A stretch of 64,000 bases of DNA from Haberlea rhodopensis. Lineage: Eukaryota > Streptophyta > Magnoliopsida > Lamiales > Gesneriaceae. A program made the translations under genes and the position numbers. The notes under the pieces were generated by a model that was not told the DNA's origin, did not search any database, and saw only the letters and a list, made by a program, of their open reading frames with translations. Shown piece after piece: positions 21,884-33,840 of this stretch (its first letter is position 1; every line of letters begins with the position of its first letter). Where the stretch lies: positions 124,001-188,000 of the forward strand of contig CAJQUN010000423.1 in assembly GCA_907163345.1 (NCBI GenBank), read 5' to 3'.

Positions 21884-23315
21884 TGATGTGACTAGGAATA
21901 GACACATCTATTGCGCTTAATTATCTACGATTTGGTATATTTTGATGGATAATTCGATACATATACTACCTAATTGTATGTTTGAATAATTCTAGCTGAA
22001 ATCAAAGAAATCGAGCGAACGAAGGCAAATAAGGATCAAGAAATGCATTGGAGTTGACAAGGGATCAAAGTAGACCAAGAAAAATGAATAAAAGTTGAAT
22101 GAGGTGCTCGATCAATCGCCCCGAAGAGCCCGATCAATCTAGCATGGCAGATAATTCAAGAAAAAAATGTGAACTATCGATCGATCGAGCAGAAGAGCCC
22201 GATTGATCGAGAATGGCAGAAAAATTACGCATCGAAAAGTTGTAGTCGGCGATCGATCAAGCGAGGTTACCGGTCGATCGAGAGACGAGAATCCTCGAAA
22301 TTTTGGAAACTCAATTTTTCCATCTTGGGATAGATTTTTACCTACCATATTAGATTCATACACTATATACATGAGATTGACTTCAGAATCAGACTATTCC
22401 ATGATAATTTTAGATTTAACAATAGATTTTACTCTAAAACTTTTGAAGAACGCTTTGGAGGATCAAAACACGAAGACGGAATTGACGAGCCGGAAGCTTG
22501 TTTCTCTTTAGTAACTCTTTTTCGTCGTTTATTTGATATTTTCTCATAGATTTTGTTGTTTTTAGTTTGATTATGAGTAGCTAAAACTTTTAATTCTTGG
22601 TTGAGGAATGCATGCCTTTGGAATTAAAACACTTGTGAAGATTTTGGTTTGATTGTTGATTTTCATCCAATTTCAATTTGTTTTGCAGATTATGATTGTT
22701 ATGATTACTGTGTTTGATTGATAGATTGATCACCTAGTAATCATATACGCAATCTAAGGCTAATTAAGAAGCAACTAAGATTGATAATGACCTGCTGTTG
22801 GTGTTATTATATTCTTAGGAAAGCCGATTGGATAATTGATTCTAACGGCTGTAGTTTTGATCGATTAGATTCGGCAAACTTACTAGTTTTTTATTCTATC
22901 ATTGAATTAATTTAACGGCTGCATTTTGGGTTAAGGATTTGATAAAAGTAGAATTTGAATGTTGTTTTCTGTTTGACTACGATTAAGGTAAGGGAAGAAT
23001 TAAATTTCCAATTGATGATTAATTGAATAAAATCGATTATTTTGTGATTTGATGATCAAGTGAATAATTTCCAAATGTAAAGTTGACCAAAAATCAAGAA
23101 TTGCTTTTTAATCTTGATAATCTAGTGATTTTGATTTCTTTAGCTTAATTAGTTATAGTTAAAAATTGCAAAAACCCCCTAATTATCATTTATTTATTTG
23201 ATTTTCTATTAACACAAGAGATTACCCTTCTTTTTGGGATCTATCTCTACTTTCAATACTACATTAGTATTATAAAAGTGAGGATAATTTGGACGTACAC
23301 AATAAACGCACACCA
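21884..23315 (+). repeat. 3' LTR of D (1,432 bp)
   Basis: Complete, starts TGATGTGACTAGG, ends GCACACCA, followed by CCGTT. Decamer motifs at about 22105-22290 are more decayed than in the 5' LTR (for example GATCAATCTAG, GATTGATCGAG). Differences from the 5' LTR are frequent, so D is an old insertion. Confidence 0.92.
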
Positions 23316-23320
23316 CCGTT

Positions 23321-23946
23321 CATACATCCTTGATTCCTCTCTTGCTTCTTTCTCAATCATCACTTTGATATTCTTGTTGGCTTGTTCCAATTCTAGGATG
23401 AAAAATTTATGGTGGTGGAAGATGGTGTGTGAATGATGGTGGGGGGCGTTTGATGTATGCATAGAGGTTGTGGTATGGGCCGGTATATATAAGTGGTGGT
23501 AGAAGAGTCTATTTTCAACTCTTAAAAAGAGTCCTTGTAGAATTATAATTCCTTATTGGACAAAACATTGCCGCCTCTTCTAAATATGGCAAGAAAATCC
23601 TTAGACCGGTCGATCGGTAAGAAAATCCTTAGACCGATCCATCGCTACGAAGCTACCGATCGATCGGTAATTTTTCAATTTTGTTGCTCGTGTATCGTCA
23701 TTTACCGGTAGATCGGAAAGTTGCCACCGATCGATCGGTAGACATTTTTCTTCCAAACACGACCTTTCGGTATTTGTTCAATCAGTTTATTCGTTTGAGT
23801 CCTTTTGCATCATTTTTAGCTCATTTCCTTCACTTCTATGATTCCCGAAACATCCAAAAACAACACAAAACACATAATATCGTCCAAGAATCAAAGTAAA
23901 ATCTAACAAGAAAGAATAGAAATAAGTGCCAAAATGACATTTATCA
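23321..23946 (-). repeat. LTR of element F, right segment
   Basis: Continues the F LTR after D. Sense (minus) starts TGATAAATGTCATTTTGGCAC at 23946. It contains four to five decamer-like motifs at about 23608-23740, here in the form ACCGATCGATCGGTA, a different extension from the Tekay elements. A plus-strand TATATATAAG near 23486 is antisense to the element and I do not call it a promoter. Confidence 0.72.
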
Positions 23947-24656
23947 ACTCTTCCAAACTTACCATTTGATCATCCTCGATCAAGCATTAAAATCAAAGGT
24001 AGAGTTTGTTTTTTATACTTGAAACAAATTAGCTAATGACTAGCATTTATTTCAGAAATCTCACATACACACATATAAAAGTTGAACGAGACATGTTTTC
24101 TCCTAACTCAAGCAACACATCTCAAAATCTGAACGTGAGTGTGTGCTATTGTCAATCTCAAGTTTCATACACATCTTCAAGATCAATTCATGCTAATCAA
24201 ATAAAGGTCAAGATTATCGTCAAGCACCCCATATGCATATTTTCAAACAATTTCTCCACTAATGTAGTCATTCCCTAGAATTTGATCAAAATATCTTTTT
24301 AAGCTTGTAATGTTAGGCCTTTGGTGTCGATTTCAAAGAAAATGTAGGATCAGCACAAATAAGAGAGTATAATCATATAAAGGTCATATTTGCGCACAAC
24401 TCGAGTTTCTCTTCTCTTTTTTTTCTTTTCTAGCATTGCCACTTTGCATTTTATATATTTTTTTCACAAGGCACATTTTCTTTTATGCCTTAGCCTCCTT
24501 TTGGGTCTTTTTCTTTCAATCTCATAAGGAACTTCCTTTTATTTTCTCATTCATCAATATTTTTACTAAGCTCATATGCATCGAATAAGATTCATTATAC
24601 TCCCTTAATGTAAGGATAAAAATTAATTTAGTCTCATATCAGGGTATGTATAATGT
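23947..24656 (-). other. Internal 3' region of element F (non-coding)
   Basis: Directly next to the LTR, the minus strand reads GGTAAGTTTGGAAGAGT, a plausible polypurine tract. The rest is A/T-rich with CT-rich runs (24410-24440) and repeated TTTTCTTTT. This is the usual look of the untranslated 3' region of Athila/Tat-type elements. I see no coding sequence. It is cut at 24657 by the insertion of G; the left flank there is AATGT. Confidence 0.6.
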
Positions 24657-27011
24657 TGTGATGCCCGGGGACTAGTGGTGTTAATCCCGGTGTGGTAATA
24701 ATCCTTAATGGATTTTTAATTGTGGCAATTAGGAATATTGCGGTCTTGGGTCTCCCGAGGTTGTTTAATCGGGCATTTGGGGTCGTTGGATCCAAAGGTT
24801 GAGATTGTATTCTCATTTTAGTGGAAAACCTATGAGTTGGGTTTTTAGTGGGATTTGGGGTCCGGAGTACTTTGTACTGGGGCTGGTAATGAGAATTGAG
24901 GTTAGAGAGATGATTTTTGAAAACATATGATTTTTAATGAATCATGAGTATTTGTGAAGTGATTGGTATTTTTGAGTGTTGGTGCTATATATACCAAGTG
25001 GACTCGGTATTCCGTTATTTTAGCACGGAACCCCTCTCTCTCTTCCCTCTCTCTTCACTCAAACCCTCCCCCACCATTTCCCCTCTTTTGCTCTTGGAAG
25101 CAAAATCGATGGTAGCTTGGCTCGGAGGCCGATTTCTCGAAGATGATCAGGTATTAGTCTTCCTCTCGCCGTTGTCTTCGATTTGGTAGTAGTATTGTAG
25201 TTTTTGGTTGAGATTTTTGGTGGGTTTTGAAATTTGGGGTTTTTTGGTTGGAAAATCCAAAGTTGAGTTTTTGAAGTTTTATGGATTTTAAATGTTGTAT
25301 TTGAGGTGTTGAGGTTGTATGGGGGTGTTGGTTTGGAGTTTGGGTGTGAAAAACACCATTGAAGCTCGAAATTTTTGGAAACCCGCAGGTCGCGATCGAT
25401 CGCGGCTTGGCGCCGATCGATCGCGACATGTTACTGATTTAGGAAGGCGATGAACAGTCTCGCAGATCGATCGCGAGCGCAAGGGTCTTGGCGATCGATC
25501 GTGAGGTGTGGCGATCGATCGCGGAAGGCAGTGCTTTGGACAGTGTGCTCGCGCGATCGATCGCGCATGATGGGCGATCGATCGCGGCACTGTTTGGGTT
25601 GTTTTTTTTTTTTGAAATTTTGGAAAATATCGGGATTTTGGAATCGAGTTTAAAGGGGCCGTTTCCGGGGCAATGTCTACATTCCAATGGGAATGCTATA
25701 CTTTTAAAATGGATTGGTTGGAGCCAAGGTTTTATACCCGGTTGAGTTTTTTGGCAATCTTTTAAGCATATAAAATGGAATATTTTGGGTATTATGCATG
25801 CTTAGCCGGGGGCTTTTATTTTGGTAATCGTCATGGATTGACGATGGGTTTAGAGGTTGCGAACGTGCGTGGGTACGTGGTTGCATACTTATGCTTGATT
25901 GTGAGTTGTTTATGTGTTTTAGCACATATTTCTCAGGACATGGAACTCAAGCAAGGTTTGGCTTGGACTACGGAAACTCAAGGTACGTGTATTGTACTAG
26001 CATGACCTTAATTATATTATTGCAATTATTGTGCATGAGATAGATGAATGGTAAGGGTTATTAGTCGATGCTTAGTATATTGTGTCTTGCGTAAATTGGT
26101 TAATGGAAACGGGACTGGGTTGTGTTATGTTGATTGGTCTTATGTAATGTATGGTGCCGCTTTGGAGCGAGCAATTGTCGTGATGTGGTCGCTATGGAGC
26201 GAACATCGGTAAGTGATGCCGCTACTTTTGAGTGAGCGAGGAAATGTGGCTTTTGACTAGATATCTAGGATATCTGTATTTATTCCCCTATTGATATTGA
26301 ATTGGATCAGGGACATAGTTAATCAGTATAATGATTAACTGGATATTTGAAATTTGATGATTTTGGTTGTTTTGAGAACAGGGACAATACAGTGGGATCC
26401 CGGGTGAGGATGATGTCATCCAGGGAGTAACATTTAAATTCATGGCATTTACGTTGTAAATTATGAATTATATAATTGTGATTATTGGTTTGGTGGTATT
26501 GGTATGCTCACCCCGTGTGGAGGCTGTCTCTGTTGGGGCAGGTGAAATATGTACAACGGTAACTCTGGAGCTGTGATCGAGCTATGGATTGGAGGTGATT
26601 CCAGGATCGAGGCACCGGAGCTCGTGTGGAGCTGGATATTGTGTATGCTCTTTTTATACATTACGTACACATAGGTTTATTCGATGCTCGTGTGTGAGCA
26701 ATAATTATGTGTAATGGGTTGTATAAAAAGGCATGGACCTTTCTCTTTTCATTATATGTGTGAGCAATCAACTAGGGAATTGCTAGATGAATTGAGATTT
26801 TGATTAGTGTATTACATATGTGCATGATGTGTTGAATGGTCTTAATTTGGGAAATCGGATACTGCATGGAATGGAATAGATGAAGTAAGAAAATTTTATA
26901 GGTGGTATTGTGTGCCACGTTTACATGTAGTTTCCCTTTAGACGTGATTGAATGCACCAAATGTATGGCTTAATGCACTAATTGTGGATTAAGGGCACGG
27001 GGGTCCTTACA
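24657..27011 (+). repeat. 5' LTR of element G (Tekay-like, 2,355 bp)
   Basis: Begins TGTGATGCCCGGGGACTAG and ends GGGGGTCCTTACA, followed by the primer site. It contains TATA-like CTATATATACC (24984-24994), a CT-rich tract (25030-25090), seven CGATCGATCG-type motifs (about 25391-25586), the AAG|GTACGT site near 25980, AGCGA/CCGCT modules (about 26155-26250), an ACAGGGACAA block near 26380 and TCTCTGTTGGGGCAG|GTG near 26530-26545. No gene. The partner 3' LTR lies beyond the window. Confidence 0.9.
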
Positions 27012-27386
27012 TTACTGGTATCAGAGCAGTGGTTGCTCTTTGGGACTGTTAAGGGCCTAGGAACTTGTTGATAGGAATTGGTAGCACATATTTATACATG
27101 ATGATATTAGTGTTGTTTGACACAACTAATTGCTTATGTGCTTTTACGATATGGAAAGTGGTATTACTGATCATTGTGGTTGCAGGAATCGTGTAGAATA
27201 CGATGGGATGGCATTAATGGTAATGTCTGGCACTCCATGTATTATGTGCTAAGGGATCTGATTTTGTAGGAAAATCAGGAAATGAGAAATGTGATATGCT
27301 GTCTAAGGACAGGGACGGTTGACAACAGACAGTGGGATATTGTGGTATGATTTCAAGTGTTATTGAATATACAACGTGTTACTTTT
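27012..27386 (+). other. Primer site and non-coding leader of element G
   Basis: TGGTATCAGAGC at 27016-27027 matches the initiator-Met primer site. The following 360 bp are closely related to the start of the interior of J (44386-44574) but hold no gag start. At 27387 the copia element H begins (left flank CTTTT). Confidence 0.88.
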
Positions 27387-27896
27387 TGTTGGGATATGCC
27401 CTAAGACATGTCATTGGATGATTGTTTTGACATACAATGTTTATGATTTTATGAATGGCAATTCATTATTATATATTATTCGTTTAACTATGCAATGTGA
27501 ATTAATATATATGTTAATGTCCTTAGAATAATATTGTATTATTCTTAAACATTGTCCCTAGTCAAGTATTATCATGAATCGGGATAATGATAATACATAG
27601 ACTAGTATGTGTTGATTGATGAATTGTTCATTGATATGAGATATCAAATCAACACATGGGTACATGTTAGAGAACGATGTACTGGACAGACCCACCATGA
27701 GAATGCAACATGGATAGTTATATGATTGTCATATGCAATTCTCAGAGTGATAATAATGTATGTAATCCTTACGACTTGTGATCATCAGAGATCCCAACAT
27801 AAGGACTTATGTATCTTGATATTGTCAAACGTTACCTGTAACAGGGTAAACTATAAAGCAACTATTGGATACACTACGAATTATGTAGAGGGATGT
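27387..27896 (+). repeat. 5' LTR of Ty1/copia element H, first segment
   Basis: Begins TGTTGGGATATGCCCTAAG. It is interrupted at 27897 by the solo LTR I and resumes after 29112. Without the insertion the LTR is about 1,500 bp and ends ATTACTAACA at 30100. Confidence 0.88.
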
Positions 27897-29107
27897 TGTT
27901 AGGATCGGTCCGGAGTGTTTAGAGGGGGGGGGGGGGGGGGGGGTGAATGAACACTCCTTCTAAAATAATCCCTTGTGATTTCTTTCGGATTAGTGAAAGA
28001 AATCTGTTTTTTAATCAACTCTTTTATAGAACAGACCACTGAATGTATAAGTGCGGAACGGTCTGATCTTATATTTGTAAGAGCGGCTCGATGGCTTGAA
28101 TGAAAGAACAAGTGCAGAAAGACAAGAACACAGGAAATGTTTCTGGAAGTTCGAAGGTGGTGTAATCCTTCTACGTCTCCCCTTCTTCCAGTTAAGGAAG
28201 GTTTATACTAGAAGACTTTGATTTATACAATCCTGTTGTACAAACCCGATTCAGGCTGGATTTACCCCACTACCAGTCTGAAACTCCTAGTCACTCGATC
28301 TGTTCAGACACTCTCTGTCTGACAGTTACAATTTGTTTCTCACTTCTGTTTTTCAATACAGACTACACAAGATGCGCACAGTGATCCTAAATGATCAAAT
28401 ATTACAAAGTAATCGTGCTTAAGAATAATTTCAGCTCGAGAGCTTCTGAGATTGTAAGCTTGTGCTGATTTGCTTTCTTGTGCGTTTTTCGATTGATCAG
28501 TCTCTCGTGTCCTTGTATGTCTGTGTGTCGTCTTTTCTGTATTGTAGTTGCATCCTTTTATAGTTGCATGTACCAACGACATTATTTCCCTTAATGTGCA
28601 ACTCTTGACTCTGCTTATTCTCTGAGTAAGCTACAGTCTTCTTCTTCAGGATACTTGCAGTTCTGGTTCATGCTTTCGGCGACTGTCAGGTAAGCTCTTC
28701 TTTGTCTTCTTACCTTTTATGGCAATCTTCAGTCTTTTGTCCTTTGTAGCATTAATTACGACATTAAATGCTACAATAAATAGTCGTTAATGATTCGGAC
28801 TGAAGAGCCAATCTTTATACATCTTTGACTGTCTGATCTGATAAAGATTGAGATCGATCTGAAGCTTCGATCTAGTCAGTCTGATATCCATCGATCCGGT
28901 CTGATATGTGATATGTCTTATCAGCTTGTTCTGTTTTGAGCTATCGATCTGGTCAGTCTGATTACCCTCGATCCGGTCTGATATGCTTTGTCATCTTATC
29001 AGCTTGATCTGTTTTGGGTGATTGATCTGGTCAGTCTGATTTTTCTCGATCCGGTCTGATATGTTTGGTCATCTTTAAAATCTCATCGATAAAGTTCGGA
29101 ACTAACA
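27897..29107 (+). mobile_element. Element I: solo LTR (probably copia) in the H LTR
   Basis: Begins TGTTAGGATCGGTCC, ends GAACTAACA (a 6-bp terminal inverted repeat TGTTAG/CTAACA) and is flanked by the perfect duplication GATGT (27892-27896, 29108-29112). The start, with a G run followed by GTGAATGAACAC, is typical of a group of plant copia LTRs. The 3' half holds repeats of GATCTGGTCAGTCTGAT and CGATCCGGTCTGATATG (28850-29070). Orientation cannot be proven from the LTR alone. Confidence 0.92.
27924..27943 (+). repeat. 20-nt poly-G tract
   Basis: An unbroken run of 20 G just inside LTR I. The same LTR type usually has a shorter G run here, so this is probably replication slippage or a sequencing or assembly length error. 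Confidence 0.9.
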
Positions 29108-29112
29108 GATGT

Positions 29113-30100
29113 TGATTGATCGAGATAGGATTTGTCTCTCCTATATAACAGGAGAAGTGTTTGGCCCTTGATCAAGTGAGACTAAAATGCATGGCCATGC
29201 TCGAATGAGTCGATATGTGATATCGAGCTTATTTGTTTTATTCTAGTTCAACTTGGGGATCAAGAAATAAAGATTGAATATACGAGTATGACTATTCCAT
29301 GACTCGTGTTCAATCTAAACACAAAGGACAAAGGGATTAAGTTACATGGTTAATATTATCACAAGTTCTAAGGTTATGTCGAGTCAAAGACATTCTTGTA
29401 ATTTGGGTAGCCTTGATGTGTTGCTAGACACCGCTCCTTGCTTGTGACGTAAAATGATATTTTATGTCACTGCCAACATTACAAGATCCTATCGGGTCGC
29501 ACAAAAGATTAAATCGAGAAGGGAAATTAAATTCATTGGATGAATTAATTAATTAAGAGGAGTCTTATTTGAATGATTAAAAGAACTTAATTAAATCATG
29601 GGTTTGGGCCCATAAGACTTTGAGAAAGTCTTGAACTTAATTAAGCCCTTTTAATAACAATGATATAATTAATTGTTGGACAATTAAAATCCATTCCAAC
29701 CTAAAAATTCAAGAGACAAAGCACACGGCCGCCGATCACAAGGAGCTCTCGGGTTTTCTTGATAGCCGAAGAGAGACTTGGTGAATTCCGACGATCATTC
29801 GATTGTGAATCGAGTGTGCTTCTTATTCCGGTTTAAGAACGAGTCTAGCAACTTGTTCTTAGACTATCCCTTCACCCGATTTGATCGTGTGGATACCGTG
29901 GAGGCAAAGCTTGATAAGTTTTGCTAGTGACTCGAAGGAGGCGTTGGACGTGGTGCTGCTTCGTGGAATCTGCTCAAACACGCTACAAGGGTGAGACTTT
30001 TGATCCCTAATCCGATATGATAACCTATGTATAGATCCGATGTCTAGTAATCCAAAATTTTAAATTCCGCTGCGTTGTTATGCTTGTTGGATTACTAACA
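29113..30100 (+). repeat. 5' LTR of H, second segment
   Basis: Starts after the second GATGT and continues to TTGGATTACTAACA. The initiator-Met primer site follows. Contains no gene. Confidence 0.88.
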
Positions 30101-31903
30101 GTGGTATCAGAGCCGTGTACAAGGCTCATATCGGATTTATGTGGTTAAATTGTTTTAATCATATTAGGATTATATTGCATGCTTTAAAAACTGTATATAA
30201 TCATATATGATATGATTAAATTGAGTTTGTGAAATTATCATGAAATTATATTTGATATAATTGAAGTTTAATGTATACGATACACGAAGCGAATAATCGA
30301 ATCCATAACAAGTTGTTTTCGGCCACCACCTATGCACTTGACCCACGGCTGCACCACATGAGGGCTAGGGTGCTTCGGACCCTTGGCTTTAGATGGTCTA
30401 GCCGTTGTGGCTCATGTTTGTGCATGCAGGTGTCGAGACACGGATAGAGTTTTGAACTTTTTGGCTCGATAATGGTTCATGCATGCATGGTAAATCGGCT
30501 TCACCACGTGAGAGCTAGGGTTTTTCGAACCCTTGGCTCGAGATGGTTGAGCCACCACCGTGCATGGCCTGACCATGATTCGTGGCTCATGAATTCCGGC
30601 GTTTCGAACAAGTTGGCTCGATGGAAACACAAGATTAGATCTTGACGGCGCATGTGGCTAGGTCAAGGACGGCCGCCGCACCCACATGGACTCGGACCAA
30701 GTCATGGGCTAGGGTTTCGAACCCTAGGCCCATGATTGGTCCAACCGTGGTCCATGTTGGTTCGAACCATGGTGGTTCGTTGGTTTAGTCGCTTTAGTTC
30801 GTGGCATGTGATGTCCCGAGCGTACGATAATTTTTCAAAATTTTATTTTACAGTTTTAATTAGAATTAAATTTTAAAATGTTTAGAATTTAATTAATTAA
30901 ATGTTAAAGCATGTTTTATGTGAATGTTTGTAATTTATAAATGTTTGTAAATTATAATACGACCTATTAGATAGGGTTTGTGAATGTTTGTAATTTATAA
31001 TACGACCTGCGTGTCGTGCCTTCTCTATTTTATTCTAAATGTTATCCCTCCCCTATGTTCCCCTCGAATGTGAATCGAGGAATTCTCTATATTTGTAAAT
31101 GTTATATAGTATAGTTTATTTATTGATGGTGATCAATGAAGATGGAACATGGTGCCGGGATGAGGAGGCCATTCACAAATTGGAGCCAAAGGAAGGTGCT
31201 TGTGAAGTTACCTTAGGTTGACTCTTAGGATTTTCTCATTGGCTTGAGAAAATTGCTAGTAGGGGCTATAACCATGTCACATTTAATTATGTATGTTGAT
31301 GCATGATTTATCTTATGTTTTAGATTGATAATTGTATTACACATATATGTAGATATGTATACACCTATATGTAGTGGACATATTTTAAATTATCAAACTA
31401 ATCATGAGATCAATAAATCCCTCTAAAATAATAAGTTTTAGATGCCTTCCAAAATTAAAAGTACTCGTCAAAACTTCGATTGTACATGTGTGGGTTTGCC
31501 AAAGCAAAGCACCGTGACAATCTTAGTAAGGCGCGGAAGGATAAAAGTGATATCCGTTATACTTTAAATTGGGTACGACTTAACTAGGTTATCTCAATAG
31601 GATTGGGAACCTAGAGGCATGGGTTGGATAATAATTCATTTGATGAATTGAACAAAGCGTTGTTCGTCCAACTATCCAAGAATTACATGTGATGTAATTG
31701 AGAAAGTATTGTCTACCTAAATAACCGAGTCTTGGGCGATTAGCCAAAGCTAACTCAAGATTAGGCGAAATATGGATCTTGGCCCACTAAAGGTTTCGAG
31801 GGTTGATATTTTTAAACAAAATAGTGGGAGTATCATTTAATATAAGACCATGTTAAATGATTAAATCATAAACTTATTTTGCATATTTATATTGTAGATA
31901 TCC
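30101..31903 (+). other. Primer site and long untranslated leader of H
   Basis: TGGTATCAGAGC at 30102-30113 is the primer site. The leader is 1.8 kb. Between 30300 and 30800 there are three or four imperfect repeats with GGCTCGATGGTT..CCACC..CATGG-type sequence. From about 30820 it is A/T-rich. No frame longer than about 70 codons looks real. Confidence 0.8.
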
Positions 31904-33434
31904 ATGGCAACTAACAATACAACAAGCACATTATCACTGCGATCGGTCCTTGAGAATGACAAATTAAATGGGACAAATTTCCTAGACTGGTATAGGAACT
32001 TGAGGATAGTCCTCAAACAAGAAAAGAAGCAATATGTCCTAGAGGAACCCTTACCTGCTGAGGAACCTCCCCTGACGGCTACTAGAGCCGATAAAGATGC
32101 TTACAAGAAGCATCAGAATGACGTACTTGATGTTGGCTGCCTTATGCTTGCCACCATGAACTCTGAGCTTCATAAGCAACATGAGGAAATGGAGGCGTTC
32201 GATATGATCGAACACTTAAAGCAATAGTACCAATAGCAAGCTAGACAAGAGAGGTATGACGTCTCTAAAGCGTTGTTCCAGTGCAGGATGGTAGAGGGAA
32301 GCCTAGTTGGAACTCATGTACTCAAGATGATTGGGTACATTGAGAATCTGGAGAAGCTGGGTTTTCCATTGGACCAAGAGTTGGCCACCGATGTGATCTT
32401 GCAATCGTTGCCTGAGAGCTTCAGTCAATTTGTAGTAAATTACAATATGACTGACATGGAAAAGACTCTACCACAATTGCTTGGTATGTTGAGAACATAT
32501 GAAGCAAATACAAAGAAGACTAAGGCCACAAATGTTCTTATTGTGAATAAGAGCAAAGGAAAGGCCAAAGCTAAGGGCAATAAGAAAGCAAAGAAGGTCT
32601 TTGTTAAATCTAAGCCAAAGTCTTCTGCACTGAAGCCAAAGGGAGGGATAGCAAAGGAAGGGAACTGTTTCCATTGCGGTGAGACCAGTCATTGGAAAAT
32701 GAACTGCAAAGTATATCTGGAGGATCTCAAGAAAGGAAGTGTGCCTTCCACTTCAGGTATTTTTGTTATAGAAGTCAATTTATCTACTTCTTCATCATGG
32801 GTATTAGATATTGGATGTGGATCTCACATTTGTGTAAATGTGCAGGACCTCAAAAAGAGTAGATTGTTGGCAAAAGGCGAAGTTGATCTCCGAGTTGGAA
32901 ATGGAGCAAGAGTTGCTGCATTAGCTGTAGGGGATTATCATTTATCTTTGCCTTCTGGTTTATCGTTGATTTTAAAAGACTGTTATTTTGTGCCTTCTAT
33001 TACGAAAAACATTATTTCTATTTCTTGTTTGGACAAGTATGGATTTTCATTTATGATAAAGGACACTGTTGTTCTATTTATTTAAATGATATGTTTTATG
33101 CTAGTGCACAAATGGTGAATGGTCTTTATTTATTAAATCTTGATATGCCTGTCCATAACATAAAAACTAAAAGGATTAAAAAAAATGATTGTAATCCGAC
33201 TTATTTCTGGCATTGTCGCTTGGGCCACATAAACGAGAACCGCATATCTAAACTTCATAGGGATGGAGTATTAGATTCATTTGATTTTGAATCATATGAA
33301 ACATGTGAATCTTGTTTAATGGGCAAGATGACTAAAGCCCCTTTCAAGGGACATGTTGAAAGGGCAAATGTGTTATTGGGACTAATACATAGTGATGTAT
33401 GTGGACCAATAAGTACACAAGCTAGAGGTGGTTT
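31904..33434 (+). pseudogene. Ty1/copia gag-pol of H, truncated and broken
   Basis: The ATG at 31904 starts a copia Gag (LRSVLENDKLNGTNFLDWYRN, then IVLKQEKKQYVLEEPLP). The frame meets TAG at 32226 and again at 32235, then continues in the same frame (QARQERYDVSKALFQC) to a CCHC zinc knuckle (CFHCGETSHWKMNC, about 32670-32710). The protease box reads WVLDIGCGSH where the active form has Asp-Thr-Gly, so the catalytic triplet is changed. A frameshift near 33062 precedes the integrase N-terminal domain (HCRLGHINENRI ... CESCLMGKM, 33210-33330) and SDVCGPI. The element is cut by J at 33435, before the integrase core, reverse transcriptase and RNase H. Not functional. Clade not assigned. Confidence 0.92.
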
Positions 33435-33840
33435 TGTGATGTCCTCCCGGAGGGTTATTAATCTTTAATGTTTTTCTTTTATTGTGGCAATTAGGAATTA
33501 ATTGTGTTTATATGATTCTTGCGGTGATAATTAATATATGTGTTGGAATTAATCATCTTGGTAAAAATGCTTAGTCACATGGTATGGGTGACCTGGGGTG
33601 CATTTCGGGGTGCATTTTATGCATGTTGGGAAATTAGGGGTGATTGTGGCTTAATGGTGAAATTGATAATTATTTTTGGTAAAGCATGATTTTAATAAGG
33701 ATTTTGATGCATTGTGGTAAAATGCTTTTAAAATATCATGTTGGGGTATTCTATACACCATGCTTTTGTTTAGATGAACATTTAAATCCCATAACAAGGC
33801 AAGGGAGCCACTTGCACACACCTTTACATCCCATCACTCC
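33435..33840 (+). repeat. 5' LTR of element J, first segment
   Basis: Begins TGTGATGTCCTCCCGGAGG within the H integrase (left flank GGTTT). Related to the start of the G LTR and to the starts of the K, L and M LTRs (CATGTTGGGGTATTCTATACACC). It is interrupted by K after ACTCC (33836-33840) and resumes at 42910. Confidence 0.88.

Larger units (their letters stand above)
18497..23315 (+). mobile_element. Element D: miniature Athila-like LTR retrotransposon
   Basis: A complete LTR-to-LTR unit flanked by a perfect 5-bp duplication CCGTT (18492-18496 and 23316-23320). Both LTRs begin TGATGTGACTAGGAATAG and end GCACACCA. The 5' LTR is 1,429 bp after removing the solo LTR E and one GTAGC copy; the 3' LTR is 1,432 bp. 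Between them are only 391 bp: a primer site, a leader, the first about 40 codons of a gag and a polypurine tract. There is no protease, reverse transcriptase or integrase, so it must have been moved in trans or have lost its interior later. Confidence 0.92.

Noticed and set aside
23947..24656. A possible envelope-like gene in the Athila/Tat 3' region of F
   Set aside because: No frame over about 80 codons on the sense strand and no membrane-type segment.
30300..30800. Host gene exon in the GC-richer stretch of the H leader
   Set aside because: It lies between the primer site and gag of H, has stops in all frames, and consists of imperfect repeats.
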